Assembly: GCA_964058805.1 (NCBI GenBank)
Contig: CAXKVV010001774.1
Span: forward strand, 1 to 26,695
Source: Schoenoplectus triqueter
Lineage: Eukaryota; Streptophyta; Magnoliopsida; Poales; Cyperaceae
Reading direction: 5' to 3'
Length of the DNA: 26,695 bases
The notes beneath the pieces were generated by a model. That model was given only the letters and a program-made list of their open reading frames with translations. It was not told where the DNA came from and searched no databases. Positions 1 to 11,700 of this stretch are shown piece after piece. The position numbers and the translations under genes are program-made. The first letter of the stretch is position 1. Each line of letters begins with the position of its first letter.

Positions 1-3000
1 GAGGCAAAAAATGTTAAAAATCTGAAACCACTTGTTTAAACAGTAATTTCTAATGTATCTTACTTTTGTCTAATGAAAAATTAGTGTCCTCTGATATTCA
101 TATCGAAGTGTTAATTCGACAATCTTATAATAGACATAGTTAGGCGCAATTATATAAATTCGCTCGAAATTATGTGTAGTTTTGATTCAAAAAATATTGA
201 AAATATTAAACTACTCGTTTAAAAAAAGATTCGAATGCATCTTACTTATATTTGTGCAAAATTAGCGTTATAGAATATTCATATGCATGTTTTAACTGTA
301 TAATCATATAATAGGCGCAATTAGGAGTAATTATACTAATTTTCATGAAATTATATGTAGTTATGCGGCCAACAAATTTTAAAAACTCAAACAACTTGTT
401 TGAACAACCGTTTTTAATGCATCTTATTTATGTTTTGTGCGTGATTTGTGTCGGACAATGTTCATATCGAAGTGTTGATTGGATAATCTACTAATAGGTA
501 TAATTAGGAGTAATTATATTAATTTTCACGAAATTATGTTTAGTTATGAGTCAAAAAATGTTAAAAATCTTAAAAAACTTGTTTAAACAGCAGTTTCTAA
601 TATATCTTACTTATGTTTTATGAAAAATTAGTGTCGTAGGATATTCATATCGCAGTGCTAAGTGAACAATATTTTAATAGGCATAATTAGGAGTAATTAT
701 ATCAATTTACATGAAATTATGTGTACTTACGCGGCCAAAAGTTTTAAAAAACACAAACAACTTGTTTAAACAGCTGTTTTTAATGCATCCTACTTATGTC
801 TCGTGCAAAATTAGGGTCGTAGAATGTTCATATGGAACTGTTATTTGTCTGATATTTGAATGGGCATAATTAGGAGTAATTATATTAATTTTTATGAAAT
901 TATATGTAGTTACGAGGCCAAAAATGTTGAAAAACTAAACTTTTTTAAATAGCGGTTTCAAATGCATCTTACTTATGTTTCGGGGGAAAATAGTGCCCTA
1001 AAATATCCGTTTTGAAGTGTTAATTGAACAATCTTATAATAGGCACAATTATGAGTAAATTATTTTAATTTGCACGAATTTTGCGTTGTTGCACGGCCAA
1101 AAATTTTCATAAAGCCAAACAACTTGTTTATACAACAGTTTTTATCGCATCTTACTTATGTTTTGTGCAATATTAGCGTTATAGAATATTCGTATCGAAG
1201 TTCTAGTGGGACAATTTTATAATTGGCGTAATTAGGAGTAATTGAATTAATTTTCATGAAACTATACATAGTTACGCGGCCAAAAATTTTGAAAGCCTCA
1301 AACAATTTGTTTAAACAGCAGTTTTTAATGCATCTTACTTATGTTTTGCGCAAAATTAGCGTCATGGAATATTCATATCGAAATTTTAATAGGACAATCT
1401 TATAATAGGCGTAACAAGGAGTAATTATTTTAATTTGCACGAATTTTGCGTTGTTGCGCGGCCAAAAATTTTCATAAAGCCAAACAACTTGTTTAGACAA
1501 CAGTTTTTAACGCATCTTACTTATGTTTTGTGCAAAATTAGCGTTATAGAATATTCATATCAAAGTTTTGATTGGACAACTTTATAATAGGAGTAATTAG
1601 GGGTAGTTATATTAATTTTCACGAAATTATGTGTAGTTATGAGGGAGAAAATGTTGAAAACTCAAACAAGTTTTTTTAAATAGCAGTTTCTAATGCATCT
1701 TACTTACGTTTTGTGAAAATTTTATAACGTAGAATATTCATATCAAAGTGTTAAGTGAAAAATCTTATAACATGCGTAATTAGGAGAAATTATATTAATT
1801 TATACGAAATTATGTGCAGTTATGCGGCCAAAAAATTTGGAAACATCAAACAACTTGTTTAAACAGCTGTTTTTAATGCATCTTACTTATGTTTTGTGCA
1901 AAATTAGTGTTGTAGGATATTCATATCAAAGTTTTATTGAAAGAATCTTATAATAGGCATATTTAGGAGTAATTATGTTAATTTATAAGAAAAATTATGT
2001 GTAGCAATGCAGCCAAATGTTTTATAAAACTCAAATAACATGTTTAAACCGCTGGTTTTAATGCATCTTACTTATGTTTTGTGCAAAATTAGTATCGTAG
2101 AATATTCATATCGAATTTTTAATTAGAAGATCATATAATAGGCATGCTTAGGAGAAATAATATTAATTTATAAGAAATTATGTGTAATTATGCGGCCCAA
2201 AATTTTTAGAAAGCTCAAACAACTTGTTTAAACAGCTGTTTTTAAAGCCTCCTACTTAAGTTTTGTGCAAAATTAGTGTCGTAGAATGTTCATATTGAAG
2301 TGTTAATTAGATAATATTTTAATAGGCATAATTAGGAGCGATTATTTTAACTTTCACTAAATTATGTGTAGTTATGGGGCCAAATATTTTGAAACACTCA
2401 AATAACTTTTTCAAATAGCTGTTTCTAATGCATCTTACTTATGTTTTGAGAGAAAATAGTATCGTAGAATATTCATATCGAGGTGTTGACTGAACAATCT
2501 TATAATAGGCATAACTAGGAGTAATTATATTAATTTTCACGGAACTATGTGTATTTATTGGGCCAAAAATTTAAAAAAAGTCAAACAATTCGTTTAAACA
2601 GCAGTTTTTAATGCGTCTTACTTTTATTTTGTGCCAAATTAGCGTCATAGAATATTTATATCGAAGTTTTAATTAGATAATCTTATAATAGGCATAATTA
2701 GGAGTAATTATATTAATTTGTACGAAATTATATGCAGTTATGCGGCAAAAAGTATGAAAAACTCAATCAACTAGTTTAAACTGCTGTTTTTTAATGCATC
2801 TCACTTATATTTTGTGCAAACTTGGTGTCGCAGAATATTCATATCGAAGTATTAATCGGATAATCTTCTAATAGAAACAATTAAGATTAATTAGAATAAT
2901 TTTTACGAAATTGTAAGTAGTTATGAGACATTAAATTTCAAAAATCTTAAACAACTTGTTTAAACAGCAGTTTCAGATGTATTTTATTTATGTTTTATGA

Positions 3001-3292
3001 AAAAATTACTGTTATAGGATATTCATATCGGAGTGTCAATTGGATAATTATATAATAGGCATAATTGGGAGTAATTATATTAATTTGCGCGACGTTATGT
3101 GTAGTTATGCAGTAATTGTTTTTAAAAAAGCTGAAACAACTTGTTTAAACATCTATTTGTAATGCATCTTAGTTATTTTTTGTGCAAAATTCGTGTTGTA
3201 GAATGTTCATATCGAAGTGTTAATTGGATAATGTTCTAATAGGCATAATTAGGAGTAATTATATTAATTTTCATGAAATTTTGTGTCGTTAA
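1..3292. repeat. Higher-order repeat copy 1 (18 monomers)
   Basis: This is one complete period of the higher-order repeat: 18 monomers totalling 3292 bp. The same monomer order restarts at 3293, where the GAGGCA start recurs. The monomers inside are individually recognisable. Monomer 2 has an AAAAAAAGATTCG segment in place of the usual AAACAGCAGTTT, and monomer 6 has a shortened CTTTTTTAAATAG anchor. Because the window opens exactly at the phase used here, the choice of unit start is arbitrary. Confidence 0.95.
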
Positions 3293-5877
3293 GAGGCAAT
3301 AAATGTTAAAAATCTGAAACCACTTGTTTAAACAGTAATTTCTAATGTATCTTACTTTTGTCTAATGAAAAATTAGTGTCCTCTGATATTCATATCGAAG
3401 TGTTAATTCGACAATCTTATAATAGACATAGTTAGGCGCAATTATATAAATTCGCTCAAAATTATGTGTAGTTTTGATTCAAAAAATATTGAAAATATTA
3501 AACTACTCGTTTAAAAAAAGATTCGAATGCATCTTACTTATATTTGTGCAAAATTAGCGTTATAGAATATTCATATGCATGTTTTAACTGTATAATCATA
3601 TAATAGGCGCAATTAGGAGTAATTATACTAATTTTCATGAAATTATATGTAGTTATGCGGCCAACAAATTTTAAAAACTCAAACAACTTGTTTGAACAAC
3701 CGTTTTTAATGCATCTTATTTATGTTTTGTGCGTGATTTGTGTCGGACAATGTTCATATCGAAGTGTTGATTGGATAATCTACTAATAGGTATAATTAGG
3801 AGTAATTATATTAATTTTCACGAAATTATGTTTAGTTATGAGTCAAAAAATGTTAAAAATCTTAAAAAACTTGTTTAAACAGCAGTTTCTAATATATCTT
3901 ACTTATGTTTTATGAAAAATTAGTGTCGTAGGATATTCATATCGCAGTGCTAAGTGAACAATATTTTAATAGGCATAATTAGGAGTAATTATATCAATTT
4001 ACATGAAATTATGTGTACTTACGCGGTCAAAAGTTTTAAAAAACACAAACAACTTGTTTAAACAGCTGTTTTTAATGCATCCTACTTATGTCTCGTGCAA
4101 AATTAGGGTCGTAGAATGTTCATATGGAACTGTTATTTGTCTGATATTTGAATGGGCATAATTAGGAGTAATTATATTAATTTTTATGAAATTATATGTA
4201 GTTACGAGGCCAAAAATGTTGAAAAACTAAACTTTTTTAAATAGCGGTTTCAAATGCATCTTACTTATGTTTCGGGGGAAAATAGTGCCCTAAAATATCC
4301 GTTTTGAAGTGTTAATTGAACAATCTTATAATAGGCACAATTATGAGTAAATTATTTTAATTTGCACGAATTTTGCGTTGTTGCACGGCCAAAAATTTTC
4401 ATAAAGCCAAACAACTTGTTTATACAACAGTTTTTATCGCATCTTACTTATGTTTTGTGCAATATTAGCGTTATAGAATATTCGTATCGAAGTTCTAGTG
4501 GGACAATTTTATAATTGGCGTAATTAGGAGTAATTGAATTAATTTTCATGAAACTATACATAGTTACGCGGCCAAAAATTTTGAAAGCCTCAAACAATTT
4601 GTTTAAACAGCAGTTTTTAATGCATCTTACTTATGTTTTGCGCAAAATTAGCGTCATGGAATATTCATATCGAAATTTTAATAGGACAATCTTATAATAG
4701 GCGTAACAAGGAGTAATTATTTTAATTTGCACGAATTTTGCGTTGTTGCGCGGCCAAAAATTTTCATAAAGCCAAACAACTTGTTTAGACAACAGTTTTT
4801 AACGCATCTTACTTATGTTTTGTGCAAAATTAGCGTTATAGAATATTCATATCAAAGTTTTGATTGGACAACTTTATAATAGGAGTAATTAGGGGTAGTT
4901 ATATTAATTTTCACGAAATTATGTGTAGTTATGAGGGAGAAAATGTTGAAAACTCAAACAAGTTTTTTTAAATAGCAGTTTCTAATGCATCTTACTTACG
5001 TTTTGTGAAAATTTTATAACGTAGAATATTCATATCAAAGTGTTAAGTGAAAAATCTTATAACATGCGTAATTAGGAGAAATTATATTAATTTATACGAA
5101 ATTATGTGCAGTTATGCGGCCAAAAAATTTGGAAACATCAAACAACTTGTTTAAACAGCTGTTTTTAATGCATCTTACTTATGTTTTGTGCAAAATTAGT
5201 GTTGTAGGATATTCATATCAAAGTTTTATTGAAAGAATCTTACAATAGGCATATTTAGGAGTAATTATGTTAATTTATAAGAAAAATTATGTGTAGCAAT
5301 GCAGCCAAATGTTTTATAAAACTCAAATAGCATGTTTAAACCGCTGGTTTTAATGCATCTTACTTATGTTTTGTGCAAAATTAGTATCGTAGAATATTCA
5401 TATCGAATTTTTAATTAGAAGATCATATAATAGGCATGCTTAGGAGAAATAATATTAATTTATAAGAAACTATGTGTAATTATGCGGCCCAAAATTTTTA
5501 GAAAGCTCAAACAACTTGTTTAAACAGCTGTTTTTAAAGCCTCCTACTTATGTTTTGTGCAAAATTAGTGTCGTAGAATGTTCATATTGAAGTGTTAATT
5601 AGATAATATTTTAATAGGCATAATTAGGAGCGATTATTTTAACTTTCACTAAATTATGTGTAGTTATGGGGCCAAATATTTTGAAACACTCAAATAACTT
5701 TTTCAAATAGCTGTTTCTAATGCATCTTACTTATGTTTTGAGAGAAAATAGTATCGTAGAATATTCATATCGAGGTGTTGACTGAACAATCTTATAATAG
5801 GCATAACTAGGAGTAATTATATTAATTTTCACGGAACTATTTGTATTTATTAGGGCAAAAATTTAAAAAAAGTCAAA
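3293..5877. repeat. Higher-order repeat copy 2, truncated
   Basis: This copy matches 1-2585 at a constant offset of 3292 bp with no net insertion or deletion. Reading line by line I find about ten substitutions, at 3300, 3458, 4028, 5243, about 5329, about 5468, about 5550, 5841, 5852 and 5855, which is about 99.6% identity. It contains about 14 anchored monomers and stops inside the next one, where the 58-bp satellite begins. Such identity between HOR copies whose own monomers are far more diverged indicates recent duplication or homogenisation of the whole 3.3-kb block. Confidence 0.95.
5875..5877. other. Satellite-satellite junction
   Basis: Left of this point the sequence follows HOR copy 1 (equivalent to 2583-2585, ending AAGTCAAA). 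Right of it the sequence follows the 58-bp monomer (GAAAATGTGTTCGGGAG phase). The bases AAA fit both families, so the breakpoint is ambiguous by about 3 bp. No spacer, transposon end or target duplication is visible. The 58-bp array begins in mid-monomer. Confidence 0.9.
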
Positions 5878-5879
5878 AT

Positions 5880-6480
5880 GTGTTCGGGAGCGCAAAACAT
5901 GAAAACGGTACCCGACTCTCTTGGTACCGCCAAAAACGATTCCAGGAGCGTCAAACATGAAAACTGGACCTGACGCCCTCGGAACCGCCGAAAATGAGTC
6001 CGAGAGCGCAAAACATCAAAAAGGGACTCGACGCCCATGATACCGACCAAAACGAATTTGGGATGAGCAAAACATGAAAACGGGACCCGACGCATTCGGT
6101 ACCGCCGAAAATGAGCTCGGCAGTGCAAAACATGCAAAAGGAACCTGAGGCCCATGGTACCGTCGAAAACGAGTCCGGGAGAGCAAAATATGAAAACGGG
6201 ACTCGACGCCCCCTCTATCGTTGAAAACGAGTCCGGGAGAGCTAAATATGAAAACGGAACCCGTCGCCCACGGTACCGCCGAAAATGAGTTCGGTAGCGC
6301 AGAACATGAAAAAGGGACCTGACGCCCACGATAGCGCCGAAAATGTGTTCGGAAGCGATAAACTTGAAAACTGGACCAAACGCCCTCAGAATCGCCGAAA
6401 ACGAGTCCGGGTGCGCAAAACACGAAAATGGGACCTGTCGCCCGCGGTACTTCCGAAAACGAGTCCGGGAGTGAAAAATA
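5880..6480. repeat. 58-bp array HOR block A, copy 1
   Basis: This is the opening run of the array, with distinctive monomers in order: GACTCTCTTGGTACC, AACATCAAAAAGGGAC with GATACCGACC, GCATTCGGTACC, GAGCTCGGCAG, GAAGG-like AAAGGAACCTGA with CCATGGTACC, CCCCCTCTATCGTTG, GCGATAAAC, and GGGTGCGCAAAACACG. The same order recurs at about 10125-10840, and its second half again at about 13930-14120. The recurrence of rare variants in the same order shows block duplication and not independent mutation. Confidence 0.85.
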
Positions 6481-6934
6481 TGAATACGTGAATCCAGACC
6501 CTCAGTACCGATGAAAATGAGTTTGGGAGCGGAAAACTTAAATTGGGACCCTGCACCCTCGGTAGTGCTGAAAACGAATTCGGGAGCGCAAAACATGAAA
6601 ACAGGACCTGACGCCCTCGGTACCGCCGAAAATGAGTCCGGAAGCGCAAAACATGAAAACAGTACCTGACGCCTCTGTACCGCTGAAAAACGAGTCCGGG
6701 AGCGCAAAACATGAAACCTAGACCAGACGTCCTCCATTTCGCCGAAAACTAATTCAGGAGCGAAAAACATGAATATGGGACTCGAGGCCCTCAATGTCGA
6801 TGAAAACGAGACCAGGAGCACAAAACATGAAAACGGTACCCGACGCCCCCTTTTATCGTCGAAAATGAGTCTGAAAGCGCAAAATAAGAAATCTCGAGCC
6901 GACGCCCTCGGAACCGCCGAAAATGAGTCCGGGT

Positions 6935-8690
6935 GCGCCAAACATGAAAATGGGACCCGATAACCTCAGAATCGCCGAAAATAAGTCTGGGAGCGCAAAA
7001 CATAAAAACGGGACTCGACACCCTAGGTACCACCGAAAACTAGTCCGAGAGAGAAAAATATGAAAACAGGACCCGATACCCACGATACCGCTGAAAATGT
7101 GTTCACGAGCGCGAAACATGAAAACTGGACCCGACGCCCTCGAAACCGCCGAAAGTGAGTCCGGATGCGCCAAACATGAAATCGGAACCCGATGATTTCG
7201 GTACTGCCGAAAAAGAGTCTACGAGCACAAAACACGAATACGGGACCCGTCGCCTACGGTACCTCCGAAAATGAGTCTAGGAGCGAAAAACATGAATATG
7301 GGACTCGAGGACCTCGGTACCGATGAAAATGAGTACGGGATCGCAAAACATTAAAATGGGAACTGGTGCCCTCGGTACTGCTGAAAATGAGTTCGAGAGC
7401 ACAAAACATGAAAATAGGAACCGACGTCCTCGGTACAGCCGAAAACGTGTCCGGGAGTGCAAAACATGAAAATTGGAGCTGACGCCCCCTCTAGCATCGA
7501 AAATGAGTTCGAGAGCGCAAAATATGTAAACAGGACCCGACGCCCTCGGAACCGTCGAATACGAGTCCGAGAGCGCAAAACATGAAAACAAAACCTGACG
7601 TCCTCGATAACGCCGAAAATGAGTCCGGGACCGCAAAACGTTAAAACGGGACCCGACGCCCCCTTTATCGTCCAAAATGAATCTGAGAGCGCAAAAGAAG
7701 AAAACTGGACCTAACGTTCTCGGTACTGTCGAAAATTGGTCCGGTAGCGCAAAACATGAAAACTTGACATGACGCCCTCAGTTCCGCCGAAAATGAGTTC
7801 GGGAGCGCAAAACGTTAAAGCTAGTCCCGACGTCGTCGGTACTGACGAAAATGAGTACGAAAGTGAAGAACTTGAATACGGGACTTGAGGCCCTCGGTAC
7901 CGATTTAAATGAGACCGGGAGCGTAAAACATGAAAAAGGCACATGACGCCCACGGTATCGCCAACAATGAATTCGGGAGCGCAAAACATGAAAACTACAC
8001 CTGACGCCCTCGGAACCGCCGAAAATGAGTCTTGGAAAGAAAAACATGAAAACGAGACCTGACGCTCTCGGTACCGCCGAAAATGAGTTCAACAACGCAA
8101 AAGATAAAAAATGGACCCGACGCCCATCGTGCCGTTGAAAATTTGTTCGGGAGCGCGAAACATGAAAACTGGACTCGACGCCCTTAGAACCGCTGAAAAT
8201 GAGTCCACGTGCGCCAAACATGAAAACAGGACCACACGTTCTCGGTACAGCCAAAATGAGTCAGGGAGCGCAAAACTTGACAGCTGGACCCGACGCCCTC
8301 GGAACCGCCGAGAATGAGCCTGAGTGCGCCAAAAATGAAAACAGGACCTGACACCCTCGGTACCGCCGAAAATGAGTCCGGGAGAGCAAAACATGAAAAT
8401 GAGACTCGTCGCACTCGAAACCTCCGAAAATGAGTACGAGAGTGGAAAACTTGAATACGGTACTCGAGTCCCTCGGTATCGATGAAAATGAGTCTGGGAG
8501 CGCAAATCATTAAAACGGGACCCAACGCCGTCGGTACCGTGAAAAACTAGTTCGGCAGCGCAAAACATGAAAACTGGACCCGACGCCCTCGGTACCGTCG
8601 AAAAGGTATTCGGGAGCGCTAAACATGAAAGCTAGACGCAACGCCGTCCGTGCCGCCGAAAATGTGTAAGGGAGCGTAAAACATGAAAAT
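6935..8690. repeat. 58-bp array HOR block B, copy 1
   Basis: This run of about 30 monomers is marked in order by GATAACCTC, CTAGGTACCACCGAAAACTAG, TGTGTTCACGAGCGCG, GATGATTTCGG, the ACTCGAGG monomers at about 7294 and 7873, CCCCCTCTAGC, GAATACGAGTCC, CGCAAAAGAAGAAAAC, ACTGACGAAAATGAG, and finally GAAAAGGTATTCGGG with GACGCAACGCCGTCCG. The same order is present at about 14440-16260. Confidence 0.85.
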
Positions 8691-10124
8691 GTAACCCGTC
8701 GCCCCCTGTACCGCCGAAAACGAGTCAAGAAGAGCAAAACATGAAAACGGGACCTGACGCCCCCAGTTCCACCGAAAATGAGTTCCGGAGCACAAAACAT
8801 GAAAACTAGACCCGACGTCCCCGTAATCGTCGAAAATGAGACTCGACGCCCTCGGTACCGCCGAAAATGAGTCTGGGAGCGAATAACATGAATAAGAGAC
8901 TCGAGGCCCTCGGTACCGAGGAAAATGAGTTAGAGAGCGCAATACATGAAAAAGGACCCGACGCCCACGGTACCATAAAAAATGAATTCGGGACCGCAAA
9001 ACATGAAAACTGCACATGACGCCCTAGGTACCAACGAGAACCAGTCCAGGAGAGCAAAACATTCAAACGGGACCCATCGCCTTCGGTACCGCCAAAAACG
9101 AGTTCGCCAGCGCAAAAAATGAAAAAGTGACACGACACCCACGGTAACGCCGAAAATGTGTTCGGGAGCGCGAAACATGAAAATTAGATCCGACGCCCTC
9201 GAAACCTCGAGAACGAGTCAGGGTGCGCCAAACATGAAAATAAGACCCGACGCCCACGGTACTGCCAAAAATGAGTCCGGGAGAGCAAAATATGAAAACG
9301 GGACTCGTCGCCCTCGGTACCTCCGAAAATGAGTCCGGGAGCGTAAAACATGAAAACTGGAGTCGACGCCCCCTCTAGCGTCGAAAACGAGTCCGGGAGA
9401 GCAAAACATAAAAATAGGACCCGATGCCCTCGGAATCGCCGAATACGTGTCTGAGAGCGCAGAACATTAAAACAGGACCTGACGCCCTCAGTAACGCCGA
9501 AAATGATTTCGGGTGAGCCAAACATGAAAACGGGACCTAACGCTCTCGGCACCGCCAAAAATGATTCCGGGAACGCAAAACATGAAAGGTGGACCTGACG
9601 CCAACGGAACCGCCGAAAATAAGTCCGGGAGCGCAAAACATGAAAACTACACCTGACGCCTTCGGAACCGTAGAAAATGGAAACCAGACCCGACGCCCTA
9701 GGTACCACCGAAAACGAGTCCGGGAGAGCAAAACATAAAAATGGGACTCGAGGCCCTCGGTACCACCGAAAATGAGTCAGGGAGAGCAAAATATGAAAAC
9801 GGGATCCGACGCCCCCTCTATCTTCGAAAACGAGTTCGGGAGCGCAAAACATGAAAACTTGGCCCGACGCCCTCGGCATTGCCAAAAAAGAGTCTGGGAG
9901 CGTGAAACATGAAAACGGGACCCGACGCCCATGGTTCCGCCGAAAATAATTTCGGGTTTACAATACATGAAAACTGGACCCGACGCCCCCGAAACAGTCG
10001 AAAATGAGTTCAAGAGAGCAAAAAATGAACACGGGACCCGACGCTCTCGGAACCGCCGGAAATAAGTTAGGCAGCGCAAACCATGAAAAAAGGACCCGAC
10101 GCCCACGGTACTGCCGAAAATGTG

Positions 10125-10850
10125 TCCGGAAGCGCGAAACATGAAAACGGGACCCAACTCTCTCGGTACCGTCAAAAACGAGTCTGGGAGCGCCAAACAT
10201 GAAAACTGGACCTGACGCCCTCGGAACCGCCGAAAACGAGCCTGAGAGCGCAAAACATCAAAAAGGGACCAGACGCCTATGATACCGACCAAAATGAGTT
10301 CGAGAGCGCAAAACATGAAAAATGCACCCGGCGCTCTTAGAACCGCCGAAAATGTGTTCGGGAGTGCAAAACTTGGAAACGGGACCCGACGCCCTAGGTA
10401 CCACCGAGAACGAATTTGGGAGAGCAAAACATGAAAACGGGACCCGACGCATTCGGGACAGCCGAAAATGAGCTCGGCAGCGCAAAATATGTAAAAGGAA
10501 CCTGAAGCCCATGGTACCGCCGAAAATGAGTTCGAGAGAGCAAAACATGAAAACGGGACCCGACGCCCCATCTATCGTTGAAAACGAGTCCGGGAAAGCA
10601 AAATATGAAAACGGAACTCGTCGCCCACGGTACCGCCGAAAATGAGTTTGGTAGCGCGGAACATGAAAAAGGGACCCGACGCCCACGATAGTGCCGAAAA
10701 TGTGTTCGGGAGCGATAAACATGAAAACTAGACCGAACGCCCTTAGAACCGCCGAAAATGAGTCCGGGTGCGCAAAACACGAAATCGGGACCCGTCGCAC
10801 ACGGTACCTCCGAAAATGAGTCCGGAAGCGAAAAACATGAATACGGGACT
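10125..10850. repeat. 58-bp array HOR block A, copy 2
   Basis: This block is colinear with 5880-6480 at an offset of 4242 bp up to about 10294 and 4358 bp from 10411 onward. The 116-bp change is exactly two extra monomers, at about 10295-10410. Before and after them the marker variants match, for example GATACCGACC and then CGAATTTGGGAGAGC, GCATTCGGGAC, GAGCTCGGCAG and ATCTATCGTTG. Identity to copy 1 is roughly 90% by eye. Confidence 0.85.
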
Positions 10851-11219
10851 CGAGACCCTCGGTACCGATGAAAATGAGTCAGGGAGCGCACAACATTAAA
10901 ATGAACCCGACACCCTCGGTGCCGCCGAAAATGAGTTTGGGATCACAAAACATGAAAACAGAATCTGATGCCTCGGTACCACTGAAAATTAGTCGGGGAG
11001 CGCAAAATATGAAACCTGAACCAAACGTCCTTCGTTCGCCGAAAACTAGTCTGGGAGCGATAAACAAGAATATGGGACTCGAGGCCCTCAGTGCCGATGA
11101 AAGCGAATCCGGGAGCATAAAACATGAAAACAGGACCCGACGCCCCATTTATCGTCGAAAATGAGTCCGGGAGCGTAAAACAAGAAAATTGGACCCGACG
11201 CCCTCGGAATCGCCGAAAA

Positions 11220-11700
11220 CGAGTCCGGGTGGGCCAAACATTAAAATGGGACCCGATAACCTCGGTACCGCCAAAACGAGTCTGGGAGCGCAAAACATGA
11301 AAAGAGGGAGCCGACGCCCACGGGTCCGCCGAAAATGAGTTCAGGAGCGCAAAACATGAAAACGAGACTCGACTCCTTAGGTACCACCGAAAACTAGTCT
11401 GAGAGAGCAAAATATGAAAACGGGACCTAACGCCCATGATACCGCTAAAAATATGTTCGGGAGCGCGAAACATTAAAACTGGACCCGACGCCCTCGGAAC
11501 CGTCGAAAACGAGTCCGGGTGCGCCAAACATCAAAACGGGACCCGACGATCTCGGTATCGCCGAGAAAGAGTCTAGGAGCGCAAAACATGAATACGAGAC
11601 CTGTTGCACGCGGTACCTCCGAAAATGAGTCCGGGAGCGAAAAACATGAATACGACACTCGAGGCCCTCGGTACCGATTAAAATGAGTACGAGAGCGCAA
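11220..11700. repeat. 58-bp array HOR block B, partial middle copy
   Basis: This partial third occurrence of block B is marked by CGATAACCTCGGTACC, CACGGGTCCGCC, CTAGGTACCACCGAAAACTAG, ATGTTCGGGAGCGCG, GACGATCTCGGTATCG and an ACTCGAGG monomer at 11648. Its offset is about 4354 bp from the first copy and about 3164 bp to the last. After about 11760 the order departs from the other two copies, so this unit has been rearranged. A further weaker echo is at about 12690-12970. Confidence 0.75.

Larger units (their letters stand above)
1..5877. repeat. AT-rich satellite array, ~183-bp monomer
   Basis: This is a tandem array of monomers 179-185 bp long (mean about 183). I placed them using the recurring anchor CTTGTTTAAACAGC or its variants, found near 31, 214, 395, 578, 761, 940, 1123, 1305, 1488, 1670, 1854, 2039, 2223, 2406, 2590, 2771, 2955 and 3140, and again 3292 bp further on. 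Other conserved blocks per monomer are a GCGGCCAAAA-like start, GCATCTTACTTATGTTTTG, GAATATTCATATCGAAG and TAATTAGGAGTAATTATATT. Neighbouring monomers differ substantially from each other. The monomer length is close to one nucleosome repeat, as in many plant centromeric and subtelomeric satellites. That is family-level knowledge and does not show that this array is centromeric. The array is open at the left edge, so its full size is unknown. No coding sequence is seen in it. Confidence 0.97.

Noticed and set aside
6285..6491. Plus-strand open frames in the 58-bp array (also 8111-8317, 10868-11164, 12980-13249)
   Set aside because: The plus consensus has TGA stops in some phases, so these are chance gaps where variant monomers lack them.
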